Positions 51,001 to 61,443 of a stretch of DNA of 64,000 nucleotides are shown here, one piece after another. The DNA is from Ustulina deusta (Eukaryota; Ascomycota; Sordariomycetes; Xylariales; Xylariaceae): contig JAJNNX010000023.1 in NCBI GenBank assembly GCA_023159155.1, positions 248,001 through 312,000 on the forward strand, in the 5' to 3' direction. Position numbers and translations under genes: made by a program. Each line of letters starts with the position of its first letter. Within the stretch, counting starts at the first letter, position 1. The notes beneath the pieces were generated by a model. The model did not search any database. It saw only the letters and a program-made list of their open reading frames with translations, and was not told the DNA's origin.

Positions 51001-51925
51001 GCTCCAAGTCGACGTTTTTCCCATGAATCGTTCGTTGGAGTTCAGTTAATTGAATATCCTTTAATCGAACTTGTTTTTCAAGATTTTCTGCAAGAGATGA
51101 AACTCTATCAGATTTATCTCTGAGGTTAGCAACTTCTTCATGCTTGGAAGCTTGAACCTTCTGAAATATGTCATTAGATTCACGAAGCTGCTTTCTTAGG
51201 TCCTGAACCTTTGCTTCAGTTTCTGTTAGCTTTTCATTCTGAACAAGCTTAGCAGTACTCATTACTTGATGTTGTCTCTCTAGTACACCTCGAAGATGTC
51301 TCAAGTCACGTTTAGCATTGGCTAATTCTGACTCGGTCTTACTAGCGTTAGACTGTATCGCCTGAGCTATCAGGAGGCGGGCGTCTCGAGCCACGTCTAC
51401 TCCTTGTGAAGCTGAACTTGAAGATTGATCCTGACTAGAACCTAAATTTGCACTTTTACTCTTGTAACGTGCAAGTTCATTGTTATAGAGGGCCTTTCTT
51501 AGCTCGGGATCAAGATCTCGGACGTTATCCAAATCTCCAAATAGGATCTGATTGACTTTTAATGTCAATTCACAAAGTTCCTTGCGGATATTGGTATCCA
51601 TAAGCTTTACACCGGATTTCTTCATGTCCATGATGGACATTTCAATCGCGGCAACTTTTCCCGAGGCATCCTCGAGCTTTGCCCTATTCTCCTCTATATC
51701 CCGATTATACTTCTTTACTCGTTCATCCTGATCCTTCAATGCTTGAAGGAGAGAATCTACTAAAGCAAAGAATTCAGGATCGGTCACAACCTGACCTAAA
51801 GTTTGTAAAGAATTTTGACAAATCTTCTCAAACTTATCATTCATTTTCTCTGACTCTTTAAACGCCTCTTCTAATAATTTGCGTAAATCATTCGCGGGTG
51901 GAAAGTTGCGTATAAAAAAAGCCAT
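48062..51925 (-). CDS. Large coiled-coil protein with 14-residue repeats, unknown function
   Basis: A single 1,287-residue frame from ATG 51925, with no introns needed. A short N-terminal region (MAFFIRNFPPANDLRKLL) leads into a very long coiled coil, about residues 60-1000, rich in Glu, Lys, Gln, Asn and Leu. About residues 622-726 are near-perfect two-heptad repeats (QLEDKSTAYDNLNQ, QLEDQSNAYDQLNQ) coded by a 42-bp minisatellite at about 49750-50060. The last 290 residues look globular (WLERILQLHSKLWISRGVN, PICLSTTKEWKYLMFLNIEE, AEDWWGYWVLNESVD). No signal peptide or membrane segment is seen. It is divergently paired with another coiled-coil gene at 52701 across a 775-bp spacer. I do not recognise the family; long coiled coils invite false matches to myosin or SMC, but no ATPase head or motor is present. 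Confidence 0.8.
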   Translation of the reverse strand: MAFFIRNFPPANDLRKLLEEAFKESEKMNDKFEKICQNSLQTLGQVVTDPEFFALVDSLLQALKDQDERVKKYNRDIEENRAKLEDASGKVAAIEMSIMDMKKSGVKLMDTNIRKELCELTLKVNQILFGDLDNVRDLDPELRKALYNNELARYKSKSANLGSSQDQSSSSASQGVDVARDARLLIAQAIQSNASKTESELANAKRDLRHLRGVLERQHQVMSTAKLVQNEKLTETEAKVQDLRKQLRESNDIFQKVQASKHEEVANLRDKSDRVSSLAENLEKQVRLKDIQLTELQRTIHGKNVDLEQNKSRITELDRKLQLKDDKLKQEQAEADELKRQYQLKVSELNQKQLETDELKRQLQSKVTNLNQEKSRIHELDRMLKSNNTELKQERSNVDDYIRQLQIKNSEVKAGQSYAEALNENIRTLENERENQKSRADRSDRNIESLKAELQTMTTSRDQEISRVHSLEMSLRLTKSELDDEISRTNRLSRNIQEQSQALQEMTTKLDHEQVQTETLSELVSQLNITPTELDSLRHNAAKVHELRELVRKLDITPEDLNLLRIEARKVSNLESEKEILEETLNRQSNAYEKLKTDINDKSTAYNDQSIKQIQVEEENLRLNQQLENRSTAYDNLNQQLEDKSNAYNQLNRQLEDKSTAYDNLHQQLEDQSNAYDQLNQQLENKSTAYDNLYQQLEDQSNAYDQLNQQLENKSTAYSELNVQFDVKSNAYNKLIQEKQVLDVDLKKKSDSNQNLQVLNNKYQSQINNLETELQNAQKKIDNLSNDLKNANNNFQLKEKNASITLNEKHQQFIQANDQIKSIQNMKDNLEKDLINTQHQLEEHERISREAQSLMSNLENKVIELEKKQISNTETLTQERQAIAKAKSERDNLELNLLQRKDQLSKALMDNSQLKTQNESLKKECRLLKSNQNDQDRELQNAKTENELNVRNLQKQVTDLENNITSKSREIRLSKHETNSAIHRVTEMINIFSLYLSETVGIIPKDLLFDFFRALARNDLNRVVPPLVISQPFLIHSPREDNQDVEWLRDIRPSWLERILQLHSKLWISRGVNRYSPEVFELLYLLTEDFRELSPPGIYYALPFIATAIQRSVAMKRTADVWLIVTSYRQIHAMCRGIFGDLQVEDLSRLLAQTLGGNNPQPDQIVFTALDKAIKEVQAGTPHDAIRHGLQEALDDQVLCIGPICLSTTKEWKYLMFLNIEERKIWRFHKSLAEEPDHTNWPRTVDLRIRSPVPEWSSITIENPGFDAEDWWGYWVLNESVDCVLVS

Positions 51926-52700
51926 CTTAACGTTTGTTAGTAGGGATCACAATATATAATTACTCCTATAAAACAACAACGAGGCTTAAAATGAAGATGT
52001 TTAGTGAATAGGAAGGATTAAAAATTGGAAGAGGTGCAGGAAATTCTACTAGGCCTAATATAAATTTGTCACATAATTGTGTCAGGAAAAATCGGCATCA
52101 AGTTGAGTAAAGGAAAAAGCAATTACATGTTGCCCCCTTTTTTGCAGGCATTAAAATCAATTAATAATCTTAAAAAAAAAGTTAAAAATTGAAATATAAT
52201 TCAAAGCAAGGTATATGCATTATATAATTCAAATGGTAAGAAGCAATCTACTATATTTTTGCCTTAATTGTCGTTGTTTTATATAACGTGCATTTTTAAT
52301 CTAAGCACTACATAGTGCAACAATAGTTTCAAGTTCCTTCTAAATAACCACTATAATTTAGTGAGTGAGGCCTATACTGTTCGGATGATACCGGATGTCA
52401 AGGCAGGTGTCCTTTTTAGATTTCAGTGTGCATGGTTGTGCGAAATGGGTGGCCCGTGCCACCTATAGGTCCTCTATCGATAAGGGGATCCTTGGGTCAG
52501 CCAGCCAGCCGTGACTCCAGAAATGAATTCCCCCTGCGCTTCTGTCCTCGTTTTTATCTCTCCTCCATAACTTATACATCCTCAATCCGTCACATACCTC
52601 CGTTACACCATCCTTACAGCTCTTACGACACAACATCAAGTATTGATCAATTAAATATATTAATTCAATTCGTTCAATTGATTCAGATATATACTTGATC
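51926..52700. promoter_or_regulatory. Bidirectional promoter region of two coiled-coil genes
   Basis: A 775-bp spacer between divergent start codons. It is AT-rich in its left half, with a pyrimidine-rich run (TCCTCGTTTTTATCTCTCCT) at about 52542-52568 before the plus-strand gene, as in many fungal 5' leaders. The arrangement suggests shared control; no specific operator is recognised. Confidence 0.45.
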
Positions 52701-54134
52701 ATGTCAAATTCTTCCAAGCCAGAACTTGAGCTTGATGAGCAAGTACGAGAGGAAGTTATGGGACTTACCCATATAAGACAGCGTCTAGATGCCATTGCTG
52801 AATGGATAGATACTAATTCTATTCATGAGGGACGTGTATCTCACATGGTGTCTAGACTTTCTCAGGAGATTGATAACCTTTGCAATGAGACCACGAAATG
52901 TGTTCAATTGCATAAGGATCTTCATCAACTTATTCAACAGTTGAAAGAAAAAGAGAGTGCTATAGAGCAACAAGACAAGAGTTTATCAGGTATTCGAACC
53001 TGTATTGAACATCTTGATACTCATGGGAAACAACTAGATGACCAAGCGCGTCAGCTAGACTCTCAGAGATATCAGCTTGATAATCAAGCACGTCAGTTCA
53101 ATGATCAAGCACGTCTGCTAGACTCTCAAGCATGTCAGCTTGATAATCAAGCACGTCAGCTTAATGATCAAGCACGTCAGCTAAACTCTCAGGCATATCA
53201 GGTCGAGTGTATTAGTGAGTCTAACGAGATGCTCGGGAAACTATGCAAGGTAATCGATGATATGAAGTTGGAAGTCACTAAACCACAAGACATGATTAAC
53301 TCCAGAATGGAATTAGTCAACGAGACAGTCAGGACTGAAATCGAATCAAGAATTGGGTCAGTTAATGACACAGTCAAGACTGAAATCGAGTCAACAATGC
53401 AATCAGTCAATGACACAGTTAAAACTGAAATCGAATCAAGAATGCAATTAGTCAATGACATAGTCAGGACTGAAATCGAATCGAGAATTGGATCAGTCAG
53501 TGACACAGTCAAGACTGAAACCGCATCAGTCAATAATATCCTATCAAGCATACAAGCTAAGTTGACCAAGGATAACTCAAGTCAACAGATAATCCTTAAT
53601 AAACTTAAAGATATCGAAAATCATGTTCGATTATCACAAGTTGAAAATACTCAAGCTATTACACAGCCCCAACATGAAGCAACTTCACAAGCTGAAAGTT
53701 CTAGTAAACTAGGGAGTAAACGTGTTAGGGAGAGTTATGACTCTCTTCTAGACCTTGAACTTCTAGGTATTGAGGATTCGAAAGAAGACATAGAGGAGTG
53801 GCGAAAACTCTTTAGTCCTATTCGAGCAGCTTTTTCTATATCAGTACCGGATATGAAAAATTCCGATGTCACATTAAAAAGAATGAGACGTATGATATTG
53901 GTTTGTTTATCCTATTCAAGTAGAAGTCCGGAAAGATTTATGGACTTCTTGGAAGATGATAGCTTGATAGGAAAATGGGTTTGCATGGCCGCTATATGTG
54001 ATCGTGATCAAATTTTCGAACCCGACGAGAATTTCTGTGAAGATTGTTCAGGCGAAAATTCAAAAACATGCCTTCGGGTTAAAAAGGAAAGGTCGGAGAG
54101 GATTACTTTACGTATGATCTCTTGGGACTCCTAG
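52701..54134 (+). CDS. Coiled-coil protein with heptad and 15-residue repeats, Cys-rich end
   Basis: A 477-residue frame; the first ATG is 52701, since the frame upstream opens only with a TTG. Residues about 110-168 are a run of seven-residue units (LDNQARQ, LNDQARQ, LDSQACQ) from a 21-bp minisatellite. Residues about 202-275 are five 15-residue units (VNDTVKTEIESRMQS type) from a 45-bp minisatellite. The rest of the N-terminal two thirds is also predicted coiled coil. The C-terminal about 130 residues are globular (LDLELLGIEDSKEDIEEWRKLF, SPERFMDFLEDDSLIGKWVC) and end with FCEDCSGENSKTCLRV, a possible small metal-binding or disulphide knuckle. Similar C-terminal C-x2-C...C ends occur in uncharacterised fungal proteins, from memory. 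The function is unknown. Confidence 0.8.
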   Translation: MSNSSKPELELDEQVREEVMGLTHIRQRLDAIAEWIDTNSIHEGRVSHMVSRLSQEIDNLCNETTKCVQLHKDLHQLIQQLKEKESAIEQQDKSLSGIRTCIEHLDTHGKQLDDQARQLDSQRYQLDNQARQFNDQARLLDSQACQLDNQARQLNDQARQLNSQAYQVECISESNEMLGKLCKVIDDMKLEVTKPQDMINSRMELVNETVRTEIESRIGSVNDTVKTEIESTMQSVNDTVKTEIESRMQLVNDIVRTEIESRIGSVSDTVKTETASVNNILSSIQAKLTKDNSSQQIILNKLKDIENHVRLSQVENTQAITQPQHEATSQAESSSKLGSKRVRESYDSLLDLELLGIEDSKEDIEEWRKLFSPIRAAFSISVPDMKNSDVTLKRMRRMILVCLSYSSRSPERFMDFLEDDSLIGKWVCMAAICDRDQIFEPDENFCEDCSGENSKTCLRVKKERSERITLRMISWDS

Positions 54135-55908
54135 CTAGCGCTTGCGCTATGCCTTAATAAAGGAGTTTTCTTTACCTGACCACCTTCGCAAGGAGATCTC
54201 TCCTATTCATCTCACTTTCCCACTCTGGTGGTCACGATCTGTGATGGTCAGCAAGGTCGTTCCACCAAACCACCGTCCAATGAGCTTGATTGATTGTGTT
54301 TGACGTTATGAGGGTATACTATATAACACAATCCCAAACGTTCTGATGGGAATAAGATGTGGTGAACTGTCCGCTATCTATGTTCAATACATAAAGCGGC
54401 TACAGAAGCTATATTCCAGCCTTAAGGGTATACCTTTTCATAACTCCCTACTTCTCTAAGGATCATCTTGCTATTTATGTTCGGTTGTTTGTTTTATGAC
54501 AACGGGACCCCTCTAGCGGTTGAAAGGAGATGTAGACACGGGATGGTAGGACATAAATATGTCCGCTTTTCTCGTTGGACAAGTGCTGGTGTTGAAGGGT
54601 TGGTCGTTTCAGGTCAACCTGTCATCCTGATGGTGGCCGTGAGCTGTCACAGGAAGGCGGGTACCCCGTACCTTGATAGATTATCTAGATAAATAGTAGG
54701 TGAATGTCTCCATCCCTGGAGATGCGAATCTGTGGGACCCGCGTTGTATTGATGACAGGCCCCAGGCTGCCAGGTTTCTTGTGCCTGGAGATCTTTACGG
54801 TACTTACTCTGTTCTCTTGGGGGATCAATTTAATCAAGTGTAGGAAATAAGAAATATGAATTCATTCACATTCCTAGCTATGTTGTGTGTATCCCTTTCC
54901 AAAATTCTCATGAAAATCAATGCCCATGGTGTTTTTATTCCTGTGCGAGTATGGCCACCAAGTGGCTCATACATGTGCTGGACCCCTGTAATCCACTCGC
55001 AGCACTTCACTATTCAGGTCGTCAGCGATCTAATCTACTGAAATACTGCTTTAGTGTCAAGAGGCGCTAGAGCTGTAGATTTTGTTTTCATCATAATCGC
55101 CCTTCTGCTATCCCATCGTCTGACGTCCCTCCGCCTCGAGAGCCACTTTCCCCTTAAAATATTTTTTTCTTAGCGCCCACTGTTAGTGTGACAATAGCGA
55201 CATCGCAAATGGCACACTCAACTGATACAAAAACAACCCACTGTTTAAGAAAACTATAACACATCGAAAACCTAGCATATTTCGACTTTTAGCCATAAGC
55301 TTCAACAACTGTAGCTATGTCGAGACGTCACATTTTAGGGTATAGAAACAAAAGGGGATTCCCTTGTGTAGATGATAAATTCTTTATATTCTGTATCTGC
55401 TGCGGGAGGTGAACGGCGAGCCGAATGCTACAAGCCTTAGGGAGAGTTTTTTTTTTTCAACGCGTAGATTTCTTTATTCCGACTGTCGAATAACTGGACC
55501 AAGATGGAGTAATTAACAATTTATGTTTTTGCTGTAGTGGGATCAACCGCGCAAAATAAAAAGGAAAAGCTATTGGCGCTCAGAAATTATTATGTTCTAC
55601 ATAACAGAGAGGTAGGGTGCATTAATAATGGTAGCTATCTGTCCGTCCGTAGATATAGCTGGTTAAATTGCCCCAAAAAGAATATAAATACCTCTAGTAC
55701 TTAGGTACATAGGTACATCCCGAATCCTTTAAAGAGTTGTTGTCTTTTCCTGACTGCTCCTTCCACTTTTACTTTAACGTTGGCCACCTTTACACCTCCA
55801 TAACCACACTTCCACCTTCACACTTCTATCACCCTCCCATTTCCATCACCCACTCCATCACCCACTCCATCACCCACTCCATCTTCCAACTACTTGAACA
55901 CAGAAAAG
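54135..55908. other. 1.8-kb intergenic region
   Basis: No supported gene. It includes a CT-rich leader with three tandem copies of a CACCCACTCCAT unit at about 55847-55882, immediately before the ATG at 55909. Confidence 0.45.
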
Positions 55909-57597
55909 ATGCTTCAAGAACCTTAGAAAAGTGCAGCATTAGCTAAGGGACATGTTTCCCTTACTGCTAGGTGGCGCCAATTCCCAGTCAAGGTCATCAG
56001 ATCATTTGATTTACAGAGACCGTGGCATAGCAAGATACGATTACCAATCGAGGCCGATCAAGATCAAGGAGCTGACTTCTGCCATCTTGAGAGCTATGAT
56101 TTAGATTGCCTAATAATCCTTATCCGAGCGTGCATAGGCTTGGGCTTCAATCCGAAACTTGATTCCGCTCGGAATTCGATCATGGCATGTGTACGACATG
56201 AGTTCGGGCAGGATAGACAGGCTGATTACCAGGTAAAGGGTATGCTTGTGTCGAAACTGTTTCCCGACGACCTTGATAACATGCAAGTCCTACGATCCAG
56301 GTTGACATTCGAGAACCTGTTGAAACATCCAGGTGTCAAGGAGGTCGTGTTCGCCTGCCCTTCATTTGCCCTCAAAGATCGTCTGCTTATGATTAGCGGC
56401 CGTGGGGAACTTTCTCGTGGTATCGAGTCAATCCAGGAAAGTTCATATGAAGATATGGTAGACGAGAACGAAGTTAAATGGGATGGCATCAAGGATCTCG
56501 GGCAAACCGTTACAGACCAATCTTACGACCGCGATCTCGAAGCGGAAAACGGGACTAAGCTTTATCGACGATATTGTCTCCTCCCCAAGTTTATCCGAGT
56601 CGCCTTCACCCCCGACAAGGACCATCCGAGAAATTTCGATCATGTCCTAAGATTTCAGTTGAAAGCGCCAACTCTCCAACGTGAGGACGGTATGTTTCAA
56701 GAGGTCATGTCAGATTCGACTTATCTTCTCTGTGCTGTCGTTAAGGTGGATCCGAAAGATCCAATAGGGAATCCAGCTGAAATACGAGTATACGATGCCG
56801 AAGGCAAGATGATCAAGCCGATCCTTCCAAGCAATAACAATCAAAGAGATGCGATCGATCGAAAGTTCAAACCCGACAGTAGATGGACAACGGGAGATCC
56901 CCAATTCAAGTTTATCCTATTCTATAGGAAATGCACTGCAAGAGAGGATGAAGTTCACTTTCCCATACAGGTTTCACCTGCTGAATATCGATCTCCATCT
57001 CCGGTATATCACTTTTACTTGCCTAAGCCAGAGCCACCCGAAACCTCAACTCTCCAGAGAAGATCTCTAGGAGCCCTACCTCACCAAGATAAGCGTACCT
57101 TGGAAAGAGATGATACTTCCGATTCAAACAAACCGCTTCGTCGCAGTCTAAGTCGAAGGGAAACCTCTTCGAAGTTCGGCGAGAGTGACGAAGAAGATGA
57201 TCAAGATAGGTCATCCCGTAATTATACGTCGTCTGCCTATCGCAACCGTGACCGGGATAGCAACCGTGACCGGGATCGGGACCATGGCCGTCGTGACCGT
57301 TATGGTGACCGTGGTTATGACAACAGAAATCAGGGTCGCCAACAGCCACGGGAAGCAGAAAGAGGAAACAGATATCATCAAGGTGGCAGTAGAAGGGATC
57401 CTTATGAGATTGAGAATTCTCAATCTCCTCATTCTTCCGGAAGATCTCGACGATATGATCATACGGCTAGAGGTTCTCGCCATTCAACTTATGAGAGTCA
57501 AGATCGGCGTGGCCGGGTGGAAATAAATCCCGGTGACGATGAAGTTCGTGGACGGACCAGAAAAATTAAGGATGAAACTCGACAGCCCAAAAAGTAG
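55909..57597 (+). CDS. Protein with Arg/Asp/Ser-rich tail; in-frame TAG at codon 6
   Basis: The ATG at 55909 follows a CT-rich leader and reads MLQEP, then TAG at 55924-55926. The same frame then stays open without a break to 57597: KSAALAKGHVSLTARWRQFPVKVIRSFDLQRPWHSK, a middle domain (LLPKFIRVAFTPDKDHPRNFDHVLRFQ, FKFILFYRKCTAREDEVHFPIQV), and a tail from about residue 400 that is mostly Arg, Asp and Ser (NRDRDSNRDRDRDHGRRDR at 57240-57297). Alternatives: translation starts at the first later ATG (56182, 472 residues); an unseen upstream exon splices to an AG near 55926-55942; or the gene is newly inactivated. Codon 6 differs from CAG by one C-to-T change. Tails like this often bind RNA or proteins. 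The family is not recognised. Confidence 0.6.
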
Positions 57598-58743
57598 GAA
57601 GGCGAAGAGGAATCGTCTTCAGGAGGGATTTGGTAAAGCTTAATGCTTGCGGCGGACATGTTGGATCTTTGCTACTTGTGTGGAAATCACAAGTGTAATG
57701 AGAGTTGTCGGAGGCGGTAACTGGGATGGATGTATTATTGACCAATTCTGATGTCTTTAGACATTATGGTAGGGTTTTCGCGTCTGAAAAGTAATGGGAG
57801 GGGAATAGAGACTGGCTGCTAAAATACTGTTTCGTTTCGTGAAATTCTTGTAAAATGTGAATGTAGAAGGGGAGAGGACATTAAATTCCGGATAAAATCC
57901 TCCATACGGCTATGCTTTATTTTTCTATTTTTTCTGCTATTTTCTTGCATCTAACGCCCGAATACTAGTTGCTTCAAGTGGTCTCAAATATCGCACGCTT
58001 TTAATGCATAAAATCAACAAAGTATATTGCTATGTTGTTAGGTCTACTATTTTGGTAATCAGCAATATCTCTAGTCAAGATATCTAGCCGATTACCCATT
58101 GACGTAACAATGTGCCCGTCCCAAGTAAAAGATAAGCAATAGCCCTGGTTTGTATGTCGGTAGTATTTCCTCCTATATCAATGATCCCAAGTCTCTTTTC
58201 CCTAGTGACCATTTTTATGTATCCACTGAGTGATCCCCTAATCCCAAGTCATCATTCTCATGTTGTTCATCAAGTAAGAGGCTGTCGAGTGTCGTCGCAA
58301 TGCTATTGGCTGCCAATTTTGATCTTGTCAGGAGTAATAAGGCCGGCCATGTGTTTTTTTTTTCCTTGTTTTCTGACATAATATGATCGATAAGTCGCGA
58401 GTCCGGGGATAGAGTCATGTTATTCGGTGAAGAGAAGCAAGTTCGACGATATGGTCAATCCGTAGAGGAAAATGTGACGATGATAGACGCTGTGAGGCCT
58501 ATCTAATCAAGGAGTTGACAAGATATCTATCCGTAGATGAGAGGGAGAGGATAAAGGGTTCGTGCGCGAGATGGCCGCATAAAGGTAATTTCTACTCAAA
58601 GATCAGCGGGGAAAGATATCTTATGTGATCGGGGAAAAGCTCACAAACTTTTGAGGAAATAGATTTTGTTTGCCCGCCGATTTCGACAACATAATCGTGT
58701 TATCTAATTCCTGTCATAGGGTATCCGCCCATCCCTAGCTTGA
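57598..58743. other. Convergent intergenic region
   Basis: 3' flanks of two convergent genes. No coding content or RNA gene recognised. Confidence 0.45.
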
Positions 58744-60291
58744 TCAATCATACGCTCCATCAAATATGTTGATGGGATGATATGGGGAAACCGATTGTGT
58801 ACGTCTAGGTTCAGGAATTCGGCGATCAGGAGATCGGTCTCGATGGGAAGATCCGGTTTGGCGATGGGGAGATCGGTCTCGACGGGAAGATCGGTTTTCA
58901 CGATGGGGAGATCGGTCGGGACGGGAAGATCCGCTTTGGCGATGGGGAGATTGGGACAAGTTTCGCTCGAGTCTCCTAATACGAGCTTCTTGGTTACGGA
59001 TTGTCGTGCCCATCTCATTAATCAAACCTTCAAGGTTAAGGATCTCATGTCGAACATTTTGTCCATCGCACTCGGTATCTTTCATCCATTTGCCGATAGT
59101 ATTCTTTTTTTTCTGATATGATTGAGTAATAAAGTTGTCGATAAGCTTGTCGACGCGTTGATCAATGTAATTCTGATAATGTTCAGACTTTAGTAGGGCC
59201 CAGCATGCGTTCTTGATTGTTCCGTCTCGCTGCTGTGCATCGCTCAAGCCAGCCCTAGTCATGCAGTCGTGCATAAGCTGTGCGGTATGACCTTCGATTG
59301 GTCCTCCAAAAAGAGCATGCTTCATTGCCATCTTCGTAATACTCTCTGTCGTCTTGGAAACGAAGTCATTCATCGCCGTGGTAAACTTCTTGAGGTTATC
59401 TTCTGTCGCATGCCAGACCTCGGAAACATCATGAGGGTCCATAGGATTCACCATGTGCAATGTCTCCCAATTAATCGTGGGTGGCGGGGTTGTTGTCATA
59501 TCTTGGAGCTTTTTTGCCCGTTCCTTTGCTGTTGCATCCATAATAACAAATGATTGCTGGAACAAGTTGTCTCCCTCACGTGATTCTCTTGGCTGTTGGG
59601 CGGTAGGCTCAGTAGTTCTGGCAGCTGACGACTTGGTCATTGTTGGAAGTGCTGTTTTATATCTCATGTTATAATGATCTGCAAACCATTTCCAGCAAGA
59701 TGGGATAACTCTCGTCTTTGGGTCATGTAGTATCCAGTTTAAGCCTGCAGCTCTAACATATTCCATAACCCGACGTGGCATGGTTCCAAGGCCTGCAGCT
59801 GCGTCTCCTGCAATTCGGATTGCTTCCAACATTTCGGGATCAACTTTTTCGAGAACTATTTGGCTGCCATCTGCCCATTTGCTAGCTGTTCCGAGTTCTG
59901 TGGCCTTAGTAATCCATTTAACAAGTGTATGCCAGGTTGCATTGTTAGATTGCTTGCCATTTGGGTTGCAGTTGGCAAGGTGTTGTGAGACTTTGTTGTA
60001 CATGAGCCAAGGCTTGGGTGATACCCCCTTGAGGACTGCGTCCCAGTATTTGTTCGGATCGGAGAGATAACGGTCGAATCTTCGTTCGTCTATTCCTAAT
60101 GCGTTTGGGCTTTGGATGGCTCGTAACGACGTTTTGGATGTGGTAGCATAGTTGCCTTCGTATCCCTTTGTCAACGGGTCAGCTTCGTTGTATGTACGGC
60201 AATAGTCCTTGGACAGATCCTGTGTAGGGGTGTCAACCCCGACGAATGGGAAATCCGGGTTGGGAAATTTGTCCGCCATCATGCAGCTCAT
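58744..60291 (-). CDS. Protein with SR/RD-rich repeat tail, unknown function
   Basis: A 515-residue frame from ATG 60291 (MSCMMADKFPNPDFPFVG); Met-4 and Met-5 are alternative starts. Residues 1-430 are mixed and probably globular (RRFDRYLSDPNKYWDAVLKG, NWILHDPKTRVIPSCWKWFADHYN, CWALLKSEHYQNYIDQRVDKL). A short coiled coil (EILNLEGLINEMGTTIRNQE) is followed by about three 13-residue repeats of the SPHRQSGSSRPDR type, about residues 444-497, coded by a 39-bp minisatellite near 58800-58960. Ser/Arg repeats of this kind occur in RNA-processing proteins, but no RRM or other RNA-binding fold is visible. It is convergent with the gene ending at 57597, which also has an Arg/Asp-rich tail. The family is not recognised. 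Confidence 0.75.
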   Translation of the reverse strand: MSCMMADKFPNPDFPFVGVDTPTQDLSKDYCRTYNEADPLTKGYEGNYATTSKTSLRAIQSPNALGIDERRFDRYLSDPNKYWDAVLKGVSPKPWLMYNKVSQHLANCNPNGKQSNNATWHTLVKWITKATELGTASKWADGSQIVLEKVDPEMLEAIRIAGDAAAGLGTMPRRVMEYVRAAGLNWILHDPKTRVIPSCWKWFADHYNMRYKTALPTMTKSSAARTTEPTAQQPRESREGDNLFQQSFVIMDATAKERAKKLQDMTTTPPPTINWETLHMVNPMDPHDVSEVWHATEDNLKKFTTAMNDFVSKTTESITKMAMKHALFGGPIEGHTAQLMHDCMTRAGLSDAQQRDGTIKNACWALLKSEHYQNYIDQRVDKLIDNFITQSYQKKKNTIGKWMKDTECDGQNVRHEILNLEGLINEMGTTIRNQEARIRRLERNLSQSPHRQSGSSRPDRSPHRENRSSRRDRSPHRQTGSSHRDRSPDRRIPEPRRTQSVSPYHPINIFDGAYD

Positions 60292-61334
60292 TAGTGGTTG
60301 GGGTCGTGGCTCGATATGTGTGGATTCTGGTATCTTGAATGAAGATATATGGATGAGAGATCTAATAGATAATGTTGATGTAATAAGGACGGCGAGATTG
60401 GGAACGTTGATACTCGAGGCTTGATTATAGGAGAGTTGCAGTGGCCGATTTATATCAGAAGATAAAGATAGTAGTCAGAGCTAGTGGAGTTGTTGGATTG
60501 ATATGGCTTCCGGATCTAGCGGGATTGGTTAGGTCGGTATGATTTTTGCTCCTTCCTTTTTTCCATGGTTCGTTTCCCCGGGATTTGGATATCCACGTTT
60601 GTCGTTGGTATGACTTCTACTAACTTCCACTTGTTTGTAGCATCGGTTTTAGGTAACTGTGGCGGTTCTCTTAGGAAATCCTACTAGCTTTGCTTACAAT
60701 TCTTTAAATGTCAACATATTCTTTTTGTTACAGCCATAGATTTAAATCGTGCATCAGTGAATCGTGAGTACTTTTATTTTTTTATTTTTTTATTTTTATT
60801 TTTTTTTTTAATTCCAGCGCAGCAAAGATAGTCTACTATTCCTGAGGCTTGAGTTGGTTCTCTATCTAGGGAAACGTTGCTAGCTAATTAGCGTCTGGCT
60901 ACATAGAGGTGAATCCTAGTTATTTAGATAGTCGAATCTGCGTTGTTTGAGTCCTTGTAAAAATAAGGGCTACCCAACTGAGGGTAGACTTCTGTTTCAT
61001 AGGGTCCAATTCGGGAAAACGAACCTTGTTTTCGTAACGATTCAGAAAATTAAGTGAACACATCGATTATCTCTGTTAACAAGGGTTAGGCATGAGTTAG
61101 CTAGCGTAAGAGTCTAGCCTTAACCTATGAGGCATGAAATTTGGAGCATTTTATTGTTGTATAACATTGATGATGATGGAGGCTGGGGTTTGTACCTAAG
61201 TACCTACATCTGTAGGTTTATGTTTTAGCGAACCCCAGTAATAATTCTCCACCCACATATTATTTTCCACTCCCTCTTCTTTTTGCTGCATGACTAAACA
61301 CTACCATCACCATCCTCATCCTCGCCGCCTCCAC
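60292..61334. other. Intergenic with T-rich low-complexity tract
   Basis: No gene seen. A T-rich tract with single As lies at about 60773-60812, and TAAGTACCTAC-type runs near 61195-61210. Confidence 0.45.
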
Positions 61335-61443
61335 GACCCTGCGCACACTCTTTGTTCATGCTTTGAGCAAAGGGGACCCTGCGCACACTTTTTGTTCATG
61401 CTTTGAGCAAAGAGGAAATCGTGGAAATCGTGGAAACCGTGGA
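61335..61443. repeat. 40-bp tandem duplication followed by 9-bp repeats
   Basis: GACCCTGCGCACACTCTTTG opens a 40-bp unit at 61335-61374 that is repeated at 61375-61414 with few changes. Then AAATCGTGG-type 9-mers occur three times. In one frame these 9-mers read NRG-NRG-NRG, but 40 is not a multiple of three, so the duplication would break any frame across it. Confidence 0.75.

Noticed and set aside
52695..52700. Earlier start of the coiled-coil gene at 52695
   Set aside because: That codon is TTG; ATG at 52701 is the first normal start.
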